Shown in pieces: positions 47,043 through 54,981 of a DNA stretch of 64,000 nt (positions within the stretch are counted from its first letter, which is position 1; each line of letters starts with the position of its first letter). The notes under the pieces are model-generated. The model did not search any database, was not told the origin of the DNA, and saw nothing but the letters and a program-made list of their open reading frames with translations. The DNA lies in assembly GCF_004801885.1 (NCBI RefSeq), contig NZ_SSSM01000001.1, forward strand, positions 834,261 to 898,260, read 5' to 3'. Source of the stretch: Naasia lichenicola. Lineage in GTDB: Bacteria > Actinomycetota > Actinomycetes > Actinomycetales > Microbacteriaceae. A program made the translations under genes and the position numbers.

Positions 47043-47117
47043 CCGGTCGCGCGGTACGGGCGTCCTGGCGCGGCAGGTCTGCATACCGCGCGAGGACGCA
47101 GCTACCGCGCGCACCGG
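47043..47117. repeat. Imperfect inverted repeat downstream of the 2OG oxygenase gene
   Basis: About 24-nt arms (beginning CCGGTCGCGCGGTA and inverted as TACCGCGCGCACCGG) pair with about three mismatches around 26 nt that also pair in part. It occupies most of the 129-nt gap and may be another dispersed palindrome or a terminator. Confidence 0.6.
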
Positions 47118-47145
47118 ATCGGATCGGCGCGGATGAGAGGTGCTC

Positions 47146-48180
47146 TCAGCCGGCGACGGGCGCCGCGGCGGGAGCGAGCAGGTCCGGGTGGTGGATGGCG
47201 GCGACATCGGGGTGGGCGCGCAGGCGCGACTTGAGCACGTTCTCGCCGTAGGTCGCCCGGATGACGTTGCTGGGATCCTGTTCGACTCCGCGCGCCTCGG
47301 CGCGGTACTCGGGATCGATGTCGAGCCGCGGAACGGAGGCGTCCAGGCGCGGGTTGAAGAAGAACGGCACCGAGATCCGCTCGTTGCCCTCCGCCGGTGC
47401 GATGACCCGGTGCACCGTGGCACGCAGGTAGCCGTCCGTCGCCCACTCGAGCAGCTCGCCGATGTTGACGATCAGCGCGTCCTCGAGCGGCGGCACGTCG
47501 TGCCACTCCCCCGCGTGCTCCACCTGCAGCCCGCCGACCCCCGGCTCGATCCAGAGCAGCGTGAGCACCCCCGCATCCTTGTGACTGCCGACCCCCTGGC
47601 GCGACTCGGCGTCGTCGGGCACCCCGGGGTAGCGCACGACCTTAATGTGCACAGAGGGCTGATCGGCGAAGAGGTCGAGCAGCGCAGCCGGGTCGGCGCC
47701 GAGCGAGGCGGCCCAAGCGGCGAGCAGTCGGCGTCCGATCTGGCCGAGGCGCGCCTCCCACTCCTCGATCACGGGCTGCAGCTCGGGCAGGGCGGTGGGC
47801 CACTGGTTGGGGCCGTCGAGGCGCAGATAGGCCGGGTCGCCGGCGCCCAGCTCGCGGGGCTCACGGCCAGGGCCGATGTCGATCTGCTCGCGCCAGTCGA
47901 CCTTGCCCTTCGTCAGCTCGCCGCCGACCCGTGCGTAGCCACGGAAATGCGGCGATTTGAGGTTCTCGATCTCGAGCTTGTCCTCATCGGGCAGCGCGAA
48001 GAAGGAACGCGCCGTGCTCAGCAGTCGCTGCTGCAGTTCGGCGGGGATGCCGTGTCCGACGAGAGTGAAGAATCCGACCTCGTGAGTCGCGCGCCGCAGC
48101 TCGTCGTGGAAGCGCTCGACGGCTTCGGGACCTTGATCGAGCAGGGAGAGGTCGAGGACGGGGATCGGCGTGTTCGTCAT
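47146..48180 (-). CDS. 2-oxoglutarate/Fe(II) oxygenase, isopenicillin-N-synthase family
   Basis: A 344-residue oxygenase. Residues 5-120 are the DIOX_N domain (P-V-L-D-L, E-V-G-F-F-T-L-V-G-H-G-I, F-F-A-L-P-D-E-D-K, R-G-Y). The double-stranded beta-helix core has the iron ligands in S-H-K-D-A-G-V-L-T-L-L (His, Asp) and A-T-V-H-R-V (His), and R-I-S-V-P-F-F carries the Arg that binds 2-oxoglutarate. The substrate is not predictable. The ATG has TAGTGT 7 nt upstream, another leaderless start. It is separated by a 127-nt gap, containing a repeat, from the luxS gene and is not part of the methionine operon. Confidence 0.85.
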   Translation of the reverse strand: MTNTPIPVLDLSLLDQGPEAVERFHDELRRATHEVGFFTLVGHGIPAELQQRLLSTARSFFALPDEDKLEIENLKSPHFRGYARVGGELTKGKVDWREQIDIGPGREPRELGAGDPAYLRLDGPNQWPTALPELQPVIEEWEARLGQIGRRLLAAWAASLGADPAALLDLFADQPSVHIKVVRYPGVPDDAESRQGVGSHKDAGVLTLLWIEPGVGGLQVEHAGEWHDVPPLEDALIVNIGELLEWATDGYLRATVHRVIAPAEGNERISVPFFFNPRLDASVPRLDIDPEYRAEARGVEQDPSNVIRATYGENVLKSRLRAHPDVAAIHHPDLLAPAAAPVAG

Positions 48181-48187
48181 GCCTTCG

Positions 48188-48193
48188 ACACTA
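48188..48193 (-). promoter_or_regulatory. TAGTGT -10 hexamer of the 2OG oxygenase gene
   Basis: Spacer to ATG 48180 is 7 nt. This indicates separate transcription from the upstream luxS operon. Confidence 0.6.
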
Positions 48194-48249
48194 GGCAGAC
48201 GGCTGTGAGCCCGTCCGAATGTTGCGAACCTTGACGTGGAAGGGCCGGC

Positions 48250-48286
48250 CTCGATACGGCGCTGGCGCGTCTACTCGACCAACGAG
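48250..48286 (-). repeat. REP2 37-bp element, copy 2
   Basis: The reverse complement starts CTCGTTGGTCGAGTAG and ends CGTATCGAG. It differs from the copy at 3935-3971 at three positions, two of which are compensatory changes in the central stem (GGCCC/GGGCC becomes GACGC/GCGCC-like pairing). Confidence 0.8.
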
Positions 48287-48307
48287 ATCCGCTGGGTCCC
48301 GTTCGAG

Positions 48308-48781
48308 TCAGACGCCGACGCGTTCGAAGGCGTCCAGGCTGATGCCGCGGTCCAGGACGACGGCGGCCCACTCGCGGGCCGAATGCAGGGAGTGATCGCG
48401 GTAGTTTCCGCACTCCAGCGCCGAGACGCCGGGGATGTCCGATTCGGCCGCCTCCTCCGCGATGAAGCTCAGGCTGCCGGCGAGGGCGGCGACCACGTCG
48501 GCGATCTCGGGCTCGCCCCACATCAGCAGGTGGAAACCGGTGCGGCAGCCGAACGGCGAGATGTCGATCACGCCGTCGATCCGGTCGCGGAGCAGCCCGG
48601 CGAGCATGTGCTCGAGGGTGTGCAGTCCGCCCGTCGGGATCTCCTGCACGTTCGGCTGCACCAGGCGCACATCGAAGTTGGTGATCGTCCCGCCGCCCGG
48701 GCCGTGCTCCACGCCGATTTGGCGCACGTACGGTGCCAGCACGGCGGTGTGGTCCAGGGTGAAGCTCTCGATCTCGGCCAT
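48308..48781 (-). CDS. luxS: S-ribosylhomocysteine lyase
   Basis: LuxS splits S-ribosylhomocysteine into homocysteine and the AI-2 precursor DPD. The 157 residues include the metal site H54-T-L-E57-H58 and C124 in L-E-C-G-N-Y-R-D-H, and the catalytic C79 in [10 protein letters not shown]. All are intact. It is the last gene of an operon with metQ, metN, metI and an aminotransferase, beginning 10 nt after the aminotransferase stop. This context favours a role in recycling S-adenosylhomocysteine to homocysteine and methionine rather than signalling alone. The nucleosidase Pfs, needed upstream in the pathway, is not in the window. Confidence 0.95.
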   Translation of the reverse strand: MAEIESFTLDHTAVLAPYVRQIGVEHGPGGGTITNFDVRLVQPNVQEIPTGGLHTLEHMLAGLLRDRIDGVIDISPFGCRTGFHLLMWGEPEIADVVAALAGSLSFIAEEAAESDIPGVSALECGNYRDHSLHSAREWAAVVLDRGISLDAFERVGV

Positions 48782-48791
48782 CAGTTCCTCT

Positions 48792-49991
48792 TCATCGTGT
48801 GGTTCGGCTGCCCGGGCTCAGAGACCGGCTGAAGGTGTCGAGGCGCTCGATCAGCTCCTGCAGATCGGCCTCGTCGCGGACGAGGCCGAGGCGGATGTGC
48901 CCGCTCCCCCGCGGCCCGAAGCCGTTCCCCGGAGCGACGGCCACCCGCTGCTCCTCGCGCAGGCGGCCGGCGAACTCGACCGCGTCGCCGCCGCCGGGGA
49001 TGCGCACCCAGACGAAGAACGTTCCTGCAGGCGCGTGAACGTCCCAGCCGATCGCGCGCAATCCGTCGACGACGAGGTCGCGTCGCCGCTGATAGACCTC
49101 CACGAGGTCCGAGGCGACGGTCTGATCGCCGGACAGCGCGACTGCCGCCGCCTCCTGCGATGCACCGAACATGGTGCTGAACGCATGCGCCTGATACTTC
49201 TTCATGGCGGCGATGATCGAGGTGTTGCCGGCCGCGAAGCCCACGCGCCATCCGGCCATGCTGTAGGTCTTCGACAGCGTCTGCACCTCGACGGTGACGT
49301 CGAGATCGGTGTCGACAGCAAGGGCAGAGAGCGGCGCCCGACCGTCGAAGCCGAGCGACGAGTACGCGAAATCGTGCAGGAAGGCTGCACCGGCCCGCTC
49401 GGCGAACGTGATCGCGCCTTCGAACGTCACGCGGCTCGCGAGCGCACCGGTGGGGTTGTTCGGGTAGTTGAGCAGCAGCACGCGAGCCTCATCCACCGCA
49501 TCCACGGCCGCGTAGTCGGGCTGGTAGTCGGGCTCGAGCAGCGGCAGGGCGATTGTCCGGCCGCCCGCGAGTCCGACCGCCGACGTGTACATCGGGTAGC
49601 CGGGATCGGGCAGGACGACGTTCGTGTCGGGATCGGTCAGCGCGAGGATCGCCGCCATGATGCCCTCGTGCGAGCCGTGGAAGATCGCCACCTGGTGGTC
49701 GGGGTCGATCTCGACCCCATGGTCGTCGCGGTAGCGCAGGGCGATCGCCTCGCGGAGACTCGCTCGTCCGGCGTAGGACGGGTAGCGGTGATTAATCGGC
49801 TCGGCTACCTCGCGCTGCATCGCCGCGACGATGTGCGACGGGGTCGGCAGATCGGGGTTGCCCTTTGACACGTCGATCATCCGCGGGCCGGGCTGGGCGG
49901 ACAGACGCAGGATCTCGAGATCCATGGTGCCGAAGAAATTCGGCGGCAGTGCGGCCGCCCGCTGCGATGGTCCGAAGACCGCCATCCTCAT
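48792..49991 (-). CDS. Class I/II aminotransferase (possible methionine/aromatic aminotransferase)
   Basis: A 399-residue fold-type I PLP enzyme. Visible motifs are P-x-Y-x-x-x-x-G-x-x-x-L-R-E-A-I near the N-terminus, L-N-Y-P-N-N-P-T-G, and the PLP-lysine segment [13 protein letters not shown]. It resembles LL-DAP/alanine-type transaminases. Being inside the metQNI-luxS operon, with a 4-nt overlap with metI, it may convert 4-methylthio-2-oxobutyrate to methionine, the last step of methionine salvage, but this is inference. The first ATG (49991) forms the ATGA overlap; a second ATG follows two codons later. Confidence 0.8.
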   Translation of the reverse strand: MRMAVFGPSQRAAALPPNFFGTMDLEILRLSAQPGPRMIDVSKGNPDLPTPSHIVAAMQREVAEPINHRYPSYAGRASLREAIALRYRDDHGVEIDPDHQVAIFHGSHEGIMAAILALTDPDTNVVLPDPGYPMYTSAVGLAGGRTIALPLLEPDYQPDYAAVDAVDEARVLLLNYPNNPTGALASRVTFEGAITFAERAGAAFLHDFAYSSLGFDGRAPLSALAVDTDLDVTVEVQTLSKTYSMAGWRVGFAAGNTSIIAAMKKYQAHAFSTMFGASQEAAAVALSGDQTVASDLVEVYQRRRDLVVDGLRAIGWDVHAPAGTFFVWVRIPGGGDAVEFAGRLREEQRVAVAPGNGFGPRGSGHIRLGLVRDEADLQELIERLDTFSRSLSPGSRTTR

Positions 49992-50656
49992 CGCCTCCTG
50001 TACCGTCGGGCGACATTCGTGCCAAGGAACTGGATGCCCTGGACGATGATGACGAGAGTGATCACGGTGATCAGCATGGCGAAGCCGTCATACCGCTGAT
50101 AGCCGTAGGAGACGGCCAGGTCGCCGATGCCGCCCGCGCCGACCGTGCCTGCCATGGCAGTGGCATCGAGCAGGCCGACCGAGGCGATGGTCACCGCGAG
50201 GATCAGCGATCCGCGCGCCTCGGGCAGCATGAAGCGGGTGAAGATCTGCCACGGCGTTGCCCCCATGGACCGCGCCGCCTCGATCACCCCACGGGGCACC
50301 TCGAGCAGCGAGTTTTCGACGAGTCGCCCGATGTAGGGGGCGATCATCACCGTGAGGGGCACGATCGCGGCGGCCACGCCGATGCTTGTGCCGACCACCA
50401 GGCGGGTGAAGGGGATGATCGCGAAGAGCAGGATGATGAACGGCAGCGATCGCAGCACGTTCACGACGGCCGCCAGGATGATGCTCACCGGCCGGTTCTC
50501 GAGCACTCCGCCCTGACGGGTGAGCGCGAGCACGGCGCCGATCGCGACGCCGAGGATCGATCCGAGCACCAGGGCGACGCCGAGCATCTGAAGGGTCTGC
50601 AGGAGCGCCGTGCCGAACAGGTCCGGCGTGATCAGGGTCCATCTGTCGTGGTTCAC
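49988..50656 (-). CDS. metI: Methionine ABC transporter permease
   Basis: A 222-residue permease with five or six spans (T-L-Q-M-L-G-V-A-L-V-L-G-S-I-L-G, F-I-I-L-L-F-A-I-I-P). The cytoplasmic EAA loop reads E-A-A-R-S-M-G-A-T-P-W-Q-I-F, the docking site for MetN. A-G-T-V-G-A-G-G-I-G-D-L-A is the MetI signature. GTG start overlaps the metN stop by 4 nt, and its stop overlaps the aminotransferase start by 4 nt. It imports D/L-methionine with MetN and MetQ. Confidence 0.92.
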   Translation of the reverse strand: MNHDRWTLITPDLFGTALLQTLQMLGVALVLGSILGVAIGAVLALTRQGGVLENRPVSIILAAVVNVLRSLPFIILLFAIIPFTRLVVGTSIGVAAAIVPLTVMIAPYIGRLVENSLLEVPRGVIEAARSMGATPWQIFTRFMLPEARGSLILAVTIASVGLLDATAMAGTVGAGGIGDLAVSYGYQRYDGFAMLITVITLVIIVQGIQFLGTNVARRYRRR

Positions 50657-51729
50657 TGGGCGACCTCCTCGATGTGCACGACGCGCTCGGCGAGGAAGGC
50701 ACGCGCTGCCGTGACCTTCTCGGCGGGGCCGGTCACCTTGATGATCATCTGGCCCACGGTGTGCTCCTGGATCTCCGTCATGTCGGCGTGCAGCATGTTG
50801 ACCGAGACGCCGAGCCCGGTGATGAGGTCGGAGATCAGGGGCTGGGTGACCTCGTCGTCCACGAGCAGCAGCCTCCAGAGCCCCTCGCCGCCGAGATGGG
50901 CGAGCACTCTGTCGGGGAGGCCCTGAGGCACCACCGTGGTGACGAAGTCCCGCGTGATCGCGGTCCGCGGATGCAGGAAGGTGTCGAGCACGGAGCCCTG
51001 CTCGACGACCTCCCCGTCGGCCATGACCGCGACCTCGTCTGCGAGGTCCTTGATGACATCCATCTCGTGGGTCACCACGAGGATCGTCGTGCCGTACTCC
51101 CGGTTGATGCTGCGGAGCAGGTCGATGATCTGGGTGGTGGTCGTGGGATCGAGGGCGCTCGTGGCCTCGTCGGAGAGCAGGATGCGCGGATTGCGCACGA
51201 GGGCGCGCGCGATGCCGACGCGCTGCTTCTGCCCACCCGAGAGCTCGCCCGCGAAGCTGTCCGCCTTGGCGGACAGGCCCACGAAGTCGAGTACCTCGTC
51301 AGCTCTCGTGCGCGCGGCAGCCTGGGAGATTCCGTCGAGGCGCAGCGGCATGGCCACGTTGTCGCGCACGCGGACGGTCTCGAGGAGGTTGAACTGCTGG
51401 AAGATCATCCCAGTGCGCTTCTGCGCGTCGCGGAGTCCGCGTCCACTGAGCGCGCCGATGTCGATGCCGTCGACCAGAACCCGGCCGGAGGTCGGCTTCT
51501 CCAGGCCGTTGACGAGCCGGATCAGGGTCGACTTGCCGGCTCCGCTGTAGCCGATCACGCCGAAGATCGAACCCGGCGCCACTTCGAGCTGAACGCCGCG
51601 AAGGGCCGCCGTCTGGGCGACCCCTCGCGTGAACGTCTTCGAGACGCCCTCGAAGACGATCCGTCCTTCATCCGAGCCGGCGCGGGCCTGGGTCGAGACG
51701 CTCTGCTGTCGAGAGCTCAACTGAACCAT
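50653..51729 (-). CDS. metN: Methionine ABC transporter ATP-binding protein with NIL domain
   Basis: A 358-residue ATPase with Walker A G-Y-S-G-A-G-K-S-T, signature L-S-G-G-Q-K-Q-R and Walker B I-L-L-S-D-E-A-T-S-A-L-D-P. The C-terminal 80 residues are the NIL domain, which binds methionine and feedback-inhibits transport. The N-terminus has a 25-residue extension before the usual start. It overlaps the metQ gene by 13 nt, an unusual amount that suggests the true start could be slightly downstream. Confidence 0.92.
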   Translation of the reverse strand: MVQLSSRQQSVSTQARAGSDEGRIVFEGVSKTFTRGVAQTAALRGVQLEVAPGSIFGVIGYSGAGKSTLIRLVNGLEKPTSGRVLVDGIDIGALSGRGLRDAQKRTGMIFQQFNLLETVRVRDNVAMPLRLDGISQAAARTRADEVLDFVGLSAKADSFAGELSGGQKQRVGIARALVRNPRILLSDEATSALDPTTTTQIIDLLRSINREYGTTILVVTHEMDVIKDLADEVAVMADGEVVEQGSVLDTFLHPRTAITRDFVTTVVPQGLPDRVLAHLGGEGLWRLLLVDDEVTQPLISDLITGLGVSVNMLHADMTEIQEHTVGQMIIKVTGPAEKVTAARAFLAERVVHIEEVAQ

Positions 51730-52586
51730 TCGGGAAGCTGGTAGCCGTCATAGGCGGCGTCCCCCGAGATGTAGTCGATGAAGTCCTGCGACTCGTACGC
51801 CGCCTTGACGGCCTGCGCCCAGTCGGAGTCGACGTCGGCCGAGCGGACAGCGACGATGTTCGAGAACTCCGTCGGCTGATCCTCGACGGCGAGGGCGTCG
51901 TCGTAGTCGAGGCCGCCCGAGACGATGAAGTTGCCCTGGATGACGGCGTAGTCGACGTCCTGCAGAGCAGGCACCTGCTGGGCGTTCTCGATCGGCGTGA
52001 TGTTCAGGTTGTGCACGTTCTTCGTGATGATCGACAGGTCCGCCGTGTTGGGGTCGTCGACGTCCTCGAAGTCGATCCAGCCGGTGTCGCGGAGGATCAG
52101 CAGAGCGCGGTAGAGGTTCGACGGCGCGTTCGGCACGGTGACCGTGGAGCCGTCTTTGACGTCGTCGAGCGAGGAGAGCTTGCCGCCGAACAGGCCCATC
52201 TTGGGCGTCGGCACCTGCACGAGCGCCGCGTTGTCGATGCCCTCCTGGGCATTGACGAAGTCCATGTAGACGGGGTGCTGCATGATGTTGGCGTCGATCT
52301 CGCCGGAGTCCACGGCCGCGTTGACCACGATGCCGTCCGTGAAGTCGACCTCCTCGACGTCGAAGCCCTGCGCCTCGAGGATCGGCAGGATGCCTCCCTC
52401 GAACATCTCCTTGTAGGGGCCGGGGTTGAAGCCGATCTTGATGTCGGTCTTCGACGGGGCCGCCGATGAGGTGCTGTCGGAACCGGTCGCGGAGCTGCTC
52501 GAGTCGGCGCCGCTGCTGCAGGCGGCGGTGGTCAGGAGCAGGGCTGCCGTGGCAGCTCCGATCAGCACGGTGCGGAACTTCGTCAT
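51717..52586 (-). CDS. metQ: Methionine-binding lipoprotein
   Basis: A 289-residue substrate-binding lipoprotein. The signal peptide (R-T-V-L-I-G-A-A-T-A-A-L-L-L-T-T) leads to A-A-C-S-S, a lipobox-like cleavage site. The mature protein has the NlpA/MetQ fold: I-K-I-G-F-N-P-G-P-Y-K-E-M, N-I-M-Q-H-P-V-Y-M, V-P-N-A-P-S-N-L-Y-R-A-L. ATG 52586 has GAAGAGG at the right distance; the longer in-frame ORF to 52673 is rejected because it would precede the signal peptide. A TAGCCT at 52725-52730 could be the -10, giving a leader of about 130 nt. Confidence 0.92.
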   Translation of the reverse strand: MTKFRTVLIGAATAALLLTTAACSSGADSSSSATGSDSTSSAAPSKTDIKIGFNPGPYKEMFEGGILPILEAQGFDVEEVDFTDGIVVNAAVDSGEIDANIMQHPVYMDFVNAQEGIDNAALVQVPTPKMGLFGGKLSSLDDVKDGSTVTVPNAPSNLYRALLILRDTGWIDFEDVDDPNTADLSIITKNVHNLNITPIENAQQVPALQDVDYAVIQGNFIVSGGLDYDDALAVEDQPTEFSNIVAVRSADVDSDWAQAVKAAYESQDFIDYISGDAAYDGYQLPEWFS

Positions 52587-52839
52587 GCGGGCCTCTTCTG
52601 GGAATTCGACAGCGCGCGTCCCTGCTGACGGGGATCGCGGCCGCGGTGGACGCTGTGCACGCCAGGAGACCATCCAGGACCGGTGCGCAGTGGCACAGGG
52701 GCGGACGGTTCCTCGGCTTGTTCGAGGCTAACCAGGGCTCCGTCGGCGTCCCATTTGGGGCGTCACGCAACGAAACACAGCATGGATTCCCCGGGACCGT
52801 CGCCCCCAGGCAGGACGCAGCTGGAGCCGTGCGCTCGGG
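52587..52839 (-). promoter_or_regulatory. metQ upstream region with a long leader
   Basis: A possible -10 (TAGCCT, 52725-52730 read leftward) would give about 130 nt of untranslated leader. It contains a small hairpin CCTCG-AACAAGC-CGAGG near 52711-52727. I looked for the conserved cores of SAM-sensing riboswitches and saw none that I could defend. Confidence 0.35.
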
Positions 52840-53448
52840 CTACTGGACCGGGCCGAGCAGCACCGCGAGCAGGGAAGCCGCCCCGCCGAGGATGAAGAGC
52901 ATGGTCCCGACCTGCATCGTGCGTGTCTTGTTGCGGTCGGCGGTGGGAACGTCCACCTCGAGGATCGGGCAGCCCGACCAGCCGATCAGCCCGATGCTCA
53001 GCGTGACGACCAGCGCGCCGACCCACCAGAGGATCTGGATGGGCTCGGGCAGACCGGCGGGTCGCCATCCCGAGGACACCAGTGGAGCGATCGCGAGAGC
53101 CGTCGATCCCACCGCGACGGCGAACCAGGCGGTGCCGGTCGACATGATGCGCTGGACGTTGTTCTGCGGAGCCATCAGCTCGTTGACGCCGCCTGAGCGC
53201 ATGCTCTCCTCCGAGGCGACCGCGTGACGGGCGGTCGGAGCGGACGACGACTGCGAGGGCAGCTCGCTCACCGTGAACGACTCGGGCTCGGCGGGGAACG
53301 CATCCGTCGACGAGGTTCGGTGCCAGCGCATGTCCCGCACCCGGCTCTCGCCGCGACGCCGGGGGGTCCACTTGCTCTCCCCAGTACCGGAGTTCGCGCT
53401 CGAGTCCGTGATCTGGTCCGCGATCTGGTCGGTCTTGAGGTCGGACAA
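52840..53448 (-). CDS. Membrane protein of unknown function
   Basis: A 202-residue protein. The first 95 residues are hydrophilic, Ser/Thr- and Arg-rich, and probably cytoplasmic; then come three membrane spans (W-F-A-V-A-V-G-S-T-A-L-A-I-A, I-L-W-W-V-G-A-L-V-V-T-L-S-I-G-L-I-G-W and M-L-F-I-L-G-G-A-A-S-L-L-A-V-L-L). The start is TTG, identified by AAAAGGAG 6 nt upstream; no ATG or GTG alternative has a comparable ribosome-binding site. Upstream is a palindrome at 53485-53503. I do not recognise a family. Confidence 0.7.
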   Translation of the reverse strand: MSDLKTDQIADQITDSSANSGTGESKWTPRRRGESRVRDMRWHRTSSTDAFPAEPESFTVSELPSQSSSAPTARHAVASEESMRSGGVNELMAPQNNVQRIMSTGTAWFAVAVGSTALAIAPLVSSGWRPAGLPEPIQILWWVGALVVTLSIGLIGWSGCPILEVDVPTADRNKTRTMQVGTMLFILGGAASLLAVLLGPVQ

Positions 53449-53484
53449 TTGATGCTCCTTTTGAGGACAGCTCGGGCTCGCATA

Positions 53485-53503
53485 GCTGGGCTATATACCC
53501 AGC
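53485..53503. promoter_or_regulatory. Candidate operator palindrome
   Basis: GCTGGG and CCCAGC flank CTATATA, 37-55 nt upstream of the membrane-protein start codon. The surrounding TATA-rich sequence stands out from the GC-rich background, as operator/promoter regions do. Confidence 0.4.
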
Positions 53504-53679
53504 GTATAGCTCACATAGGTGAACTACCTGGTGCCTCCCCGTGTTCCCACCATTCCTACGTTCCTCTGAGATGCGGCCGAAACCCCTTGTCTCCGTGACC
53601 GCTTCGTGCATGAGACAGGGGGTCGGCGGGCTGGATCTCCGTCCGTTGCGCTGTCCGACCCGAGCAGTACATTCGTGAC

Positions 53680-54020
53680 GTGAGCAGGATCTTCGGCACG
53701 AGCTTCTCGTCGGTGTACCCCCTCTACGTCGCCAAACTCGAGCGCAAGGGCCGCACCCAGGGCGAGCTGGATCGGGTCATCGAGTGGCTGACCGGCTTCG
53801 ATGAGGCCGCCCTCCAGGGTCATCTCGACGAGGGCACCAGCTTCGAGGCTTCTTCGCCGACGCCGAGGTCAATCCGAAGGCTTCCCTCATCACCGGCGTC
53901 ATCTGCGGCGTCCGAGTCGAGCAGATCGACGATCCGCTCATGCAGCGCATCCGCTATCTCGACAAGCTCGTCGACGAGCTGGCGAAGGGGAAGAAGATGG
54001 AGAAGGTCCTGCGAGCCTGA
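53680..54020 (+). pseudogene. DUF2200 gene with a one-base frameshift
   Basis: The first part (53680 to about 53850) encodes the N-terminus of a DUF2200 protein (F-G-T-S-F-S-S-V-Y-P-L-Y-V-A-K-x-E-R-K-G-R-T-Q-x-E-L). Around 53850 the expected T-S-F-E-A-F-F-A-D-A continues only in the -1 frame, where it reads on to [28 protein letters not shown] and a stop at 54018. One missing base (a C in GAGGC-TTCTTC) explains it. Both halves are well conserved, so the damage is recent or a sequencing error. GTG start has TACATT 6 nt upstream. Confidence 0.85.
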
Positions 54021-54041
54021 CGTCGCCAGAATGCCGAGTCG

Positions 54042-54050
54042 GGGGGGGGT
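54042..54050 (+). repeat. G9 homopolymer tract
   Basis: Nine consecutive G residues, 4 nt before the methyltransferase GTG (an ATG at 54031 precedes the tract). With ten G residues that ATG would be in frame with the methyltransferase. Confidence 0.85.
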
Positions 54051-54053
54051 GGC

Positions 54054-54671
54054 GTGACGATCGATCAGGTGCGTGACGCCTATACCGCTCGCGCGACGGA
54101 GTACATCGACGTGGTGGGCAGCATCGAGCACGCCGATTCACGCGACGTCGCCTACATCGACGCGTGGGCGAATGCAATCGACGGCCCGATCCTCGATGTC
54201 GGCTGCGGACCTGGACAGTGGACGAGTCATCTGCACGAGCGGGGAGCCGCCGTCGAGGGAATCGACCCGGTCGCGGTGTTCATCGAAGGAGCCAGGACCC
54301 GCTACCCGGAGTCGCGCTACCGAGTGGGTCGCGCCGAGGACCTTCAAGTCGAGAAGGCGAGCGTCGGAGGGATCCTCGCCTGGTACTCGCTCATCCACAC
54401 CGCTCCCGACATGATCGGCCGCCCCCTCGAGGAGTTCGCGCGCTGCCTGCGGCCGGGCGGCAGCCTCGTGATCGGATTCGTCGACGGACCGGCGGGAGTC
54501 GCCTTCGACCACAGCGTGATCACCGCCTACTCATGGTCGGTGCAGGCGCTGACTGACCTTCTCGACACGGCTGGGTTCACAGTCGTGGACTCTGCCACGC
54601 GATCCGATCCGGGCCAACGGCCGCAGGGTCGGGTCACCGCGCGCAGACACCCTGAGTCCGTTCCCGGCTGA
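54054..54671 (+). CDS. Class I SAM-dependent methyltransferase
   Basis: A 205-residue methyltransferase. Motif I is I-L-D-V-G-C-G-P-G-Q-W-T, motif II ends in G-I-D-P, and L-R-P-G-G-S-L-V-I-G-F is the post-motif III strand. The first 30 residues have A-Y-T-A-R-A-T-E-Y, common in ubiquinone/menaquinone-type and small-molecule methyltransferases. The target is unknown. GTG is used; the G-tract immediately before could act as a Shine-Dalgarno-like element. Confidence 0.8.
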   Translation: MTIDQVRDAYTARATEYIDVVGSIEHADSRDVAYIDAWANAIDGPILDVGCGPGQWTSHLHERGAAVEGIDPVAVFIEGARTRYPESRYRVGRAEDLQVEKASVGGILAWYSLIHTAPDMIGRPLEEFARCLRPGGSLVIGFVDGPAGVAFDHSVITAYSWSVQALTDLLDTAGFTVVDSATRSDPGQRPQGRVTARRHPESVPG

Positions 54672-54725
54672 CCCCGCGACGCTTCGGAAACTTCAAAGAG
54701 CGGGCGAGGCGGTCGGGAACGAAGA

Positions 54726-54759
54726 AAGCCCCGGTAGAAGTTTCCTTCTACCAGGGCTT
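54726..54759 (-). terminator. Rho-independent terminator of tRNA-Pro
   Basis: A 15-bp stem (AAGCCC, GGTAGAAG and complements, one mismatch) with a GAAA tetraloop, 5 nt beyond the tRNA 3' end, followed on the minus strand by TTTCTTC. Confidence 0.85.
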
Positions 54760-54764
54760 ATCTG

Positions 54765-54838
54765 TCGGGATGACAGGATTTGAACCTGCGACCCCCTGAC
54801 CCCCAGTCAGGTGCGCTACCAAGCTGCGCCACATCCCG
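54765..54838 (-). tRNA. tRNA-Pro (GGG)
   Basis: A 74-nt cloverleaf: 7-bp acceptor (CGGGATG/CATCCCG), D-arm GCGC/GCGC, anticodon stem CCTGA/TCAGG with loop CTGGGGG (anticodon GGG, reading CCC and CCU), 5-nt variable loop and T-arm GCAGG/CCTGT with TTCAAAT. The discriminator is A, and no CCA is encoded. Confidence 0.95.
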
Positions 54839-54981
54839 ATACCGATCCGTGGCGCGCGGACGCGCCCAGGACCTCCGATAGCTTACCTGCACGCCGCCGT
54901 TCGCCGCGCCACCGCTGAGGTCGAGATTGGATCGGACCGTCAGCGGCGGGACTGCGGCTCTTTGGTCTGAAGGCCTAGCGG

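Noticed and set aside
52587..52839. SAM riboswitch before metQ
   Set aside because: Gene context is suggestive, but I could not find the conserved core of a known SAM riboswitch class.
53680..54057. Intact 125-residue protein in the first frame
   Set aside because: After residue 57 the frame turns into low-complexity Ser/Arg sequence, while the conserved DUF2200 C-terminus lies in the other frame.
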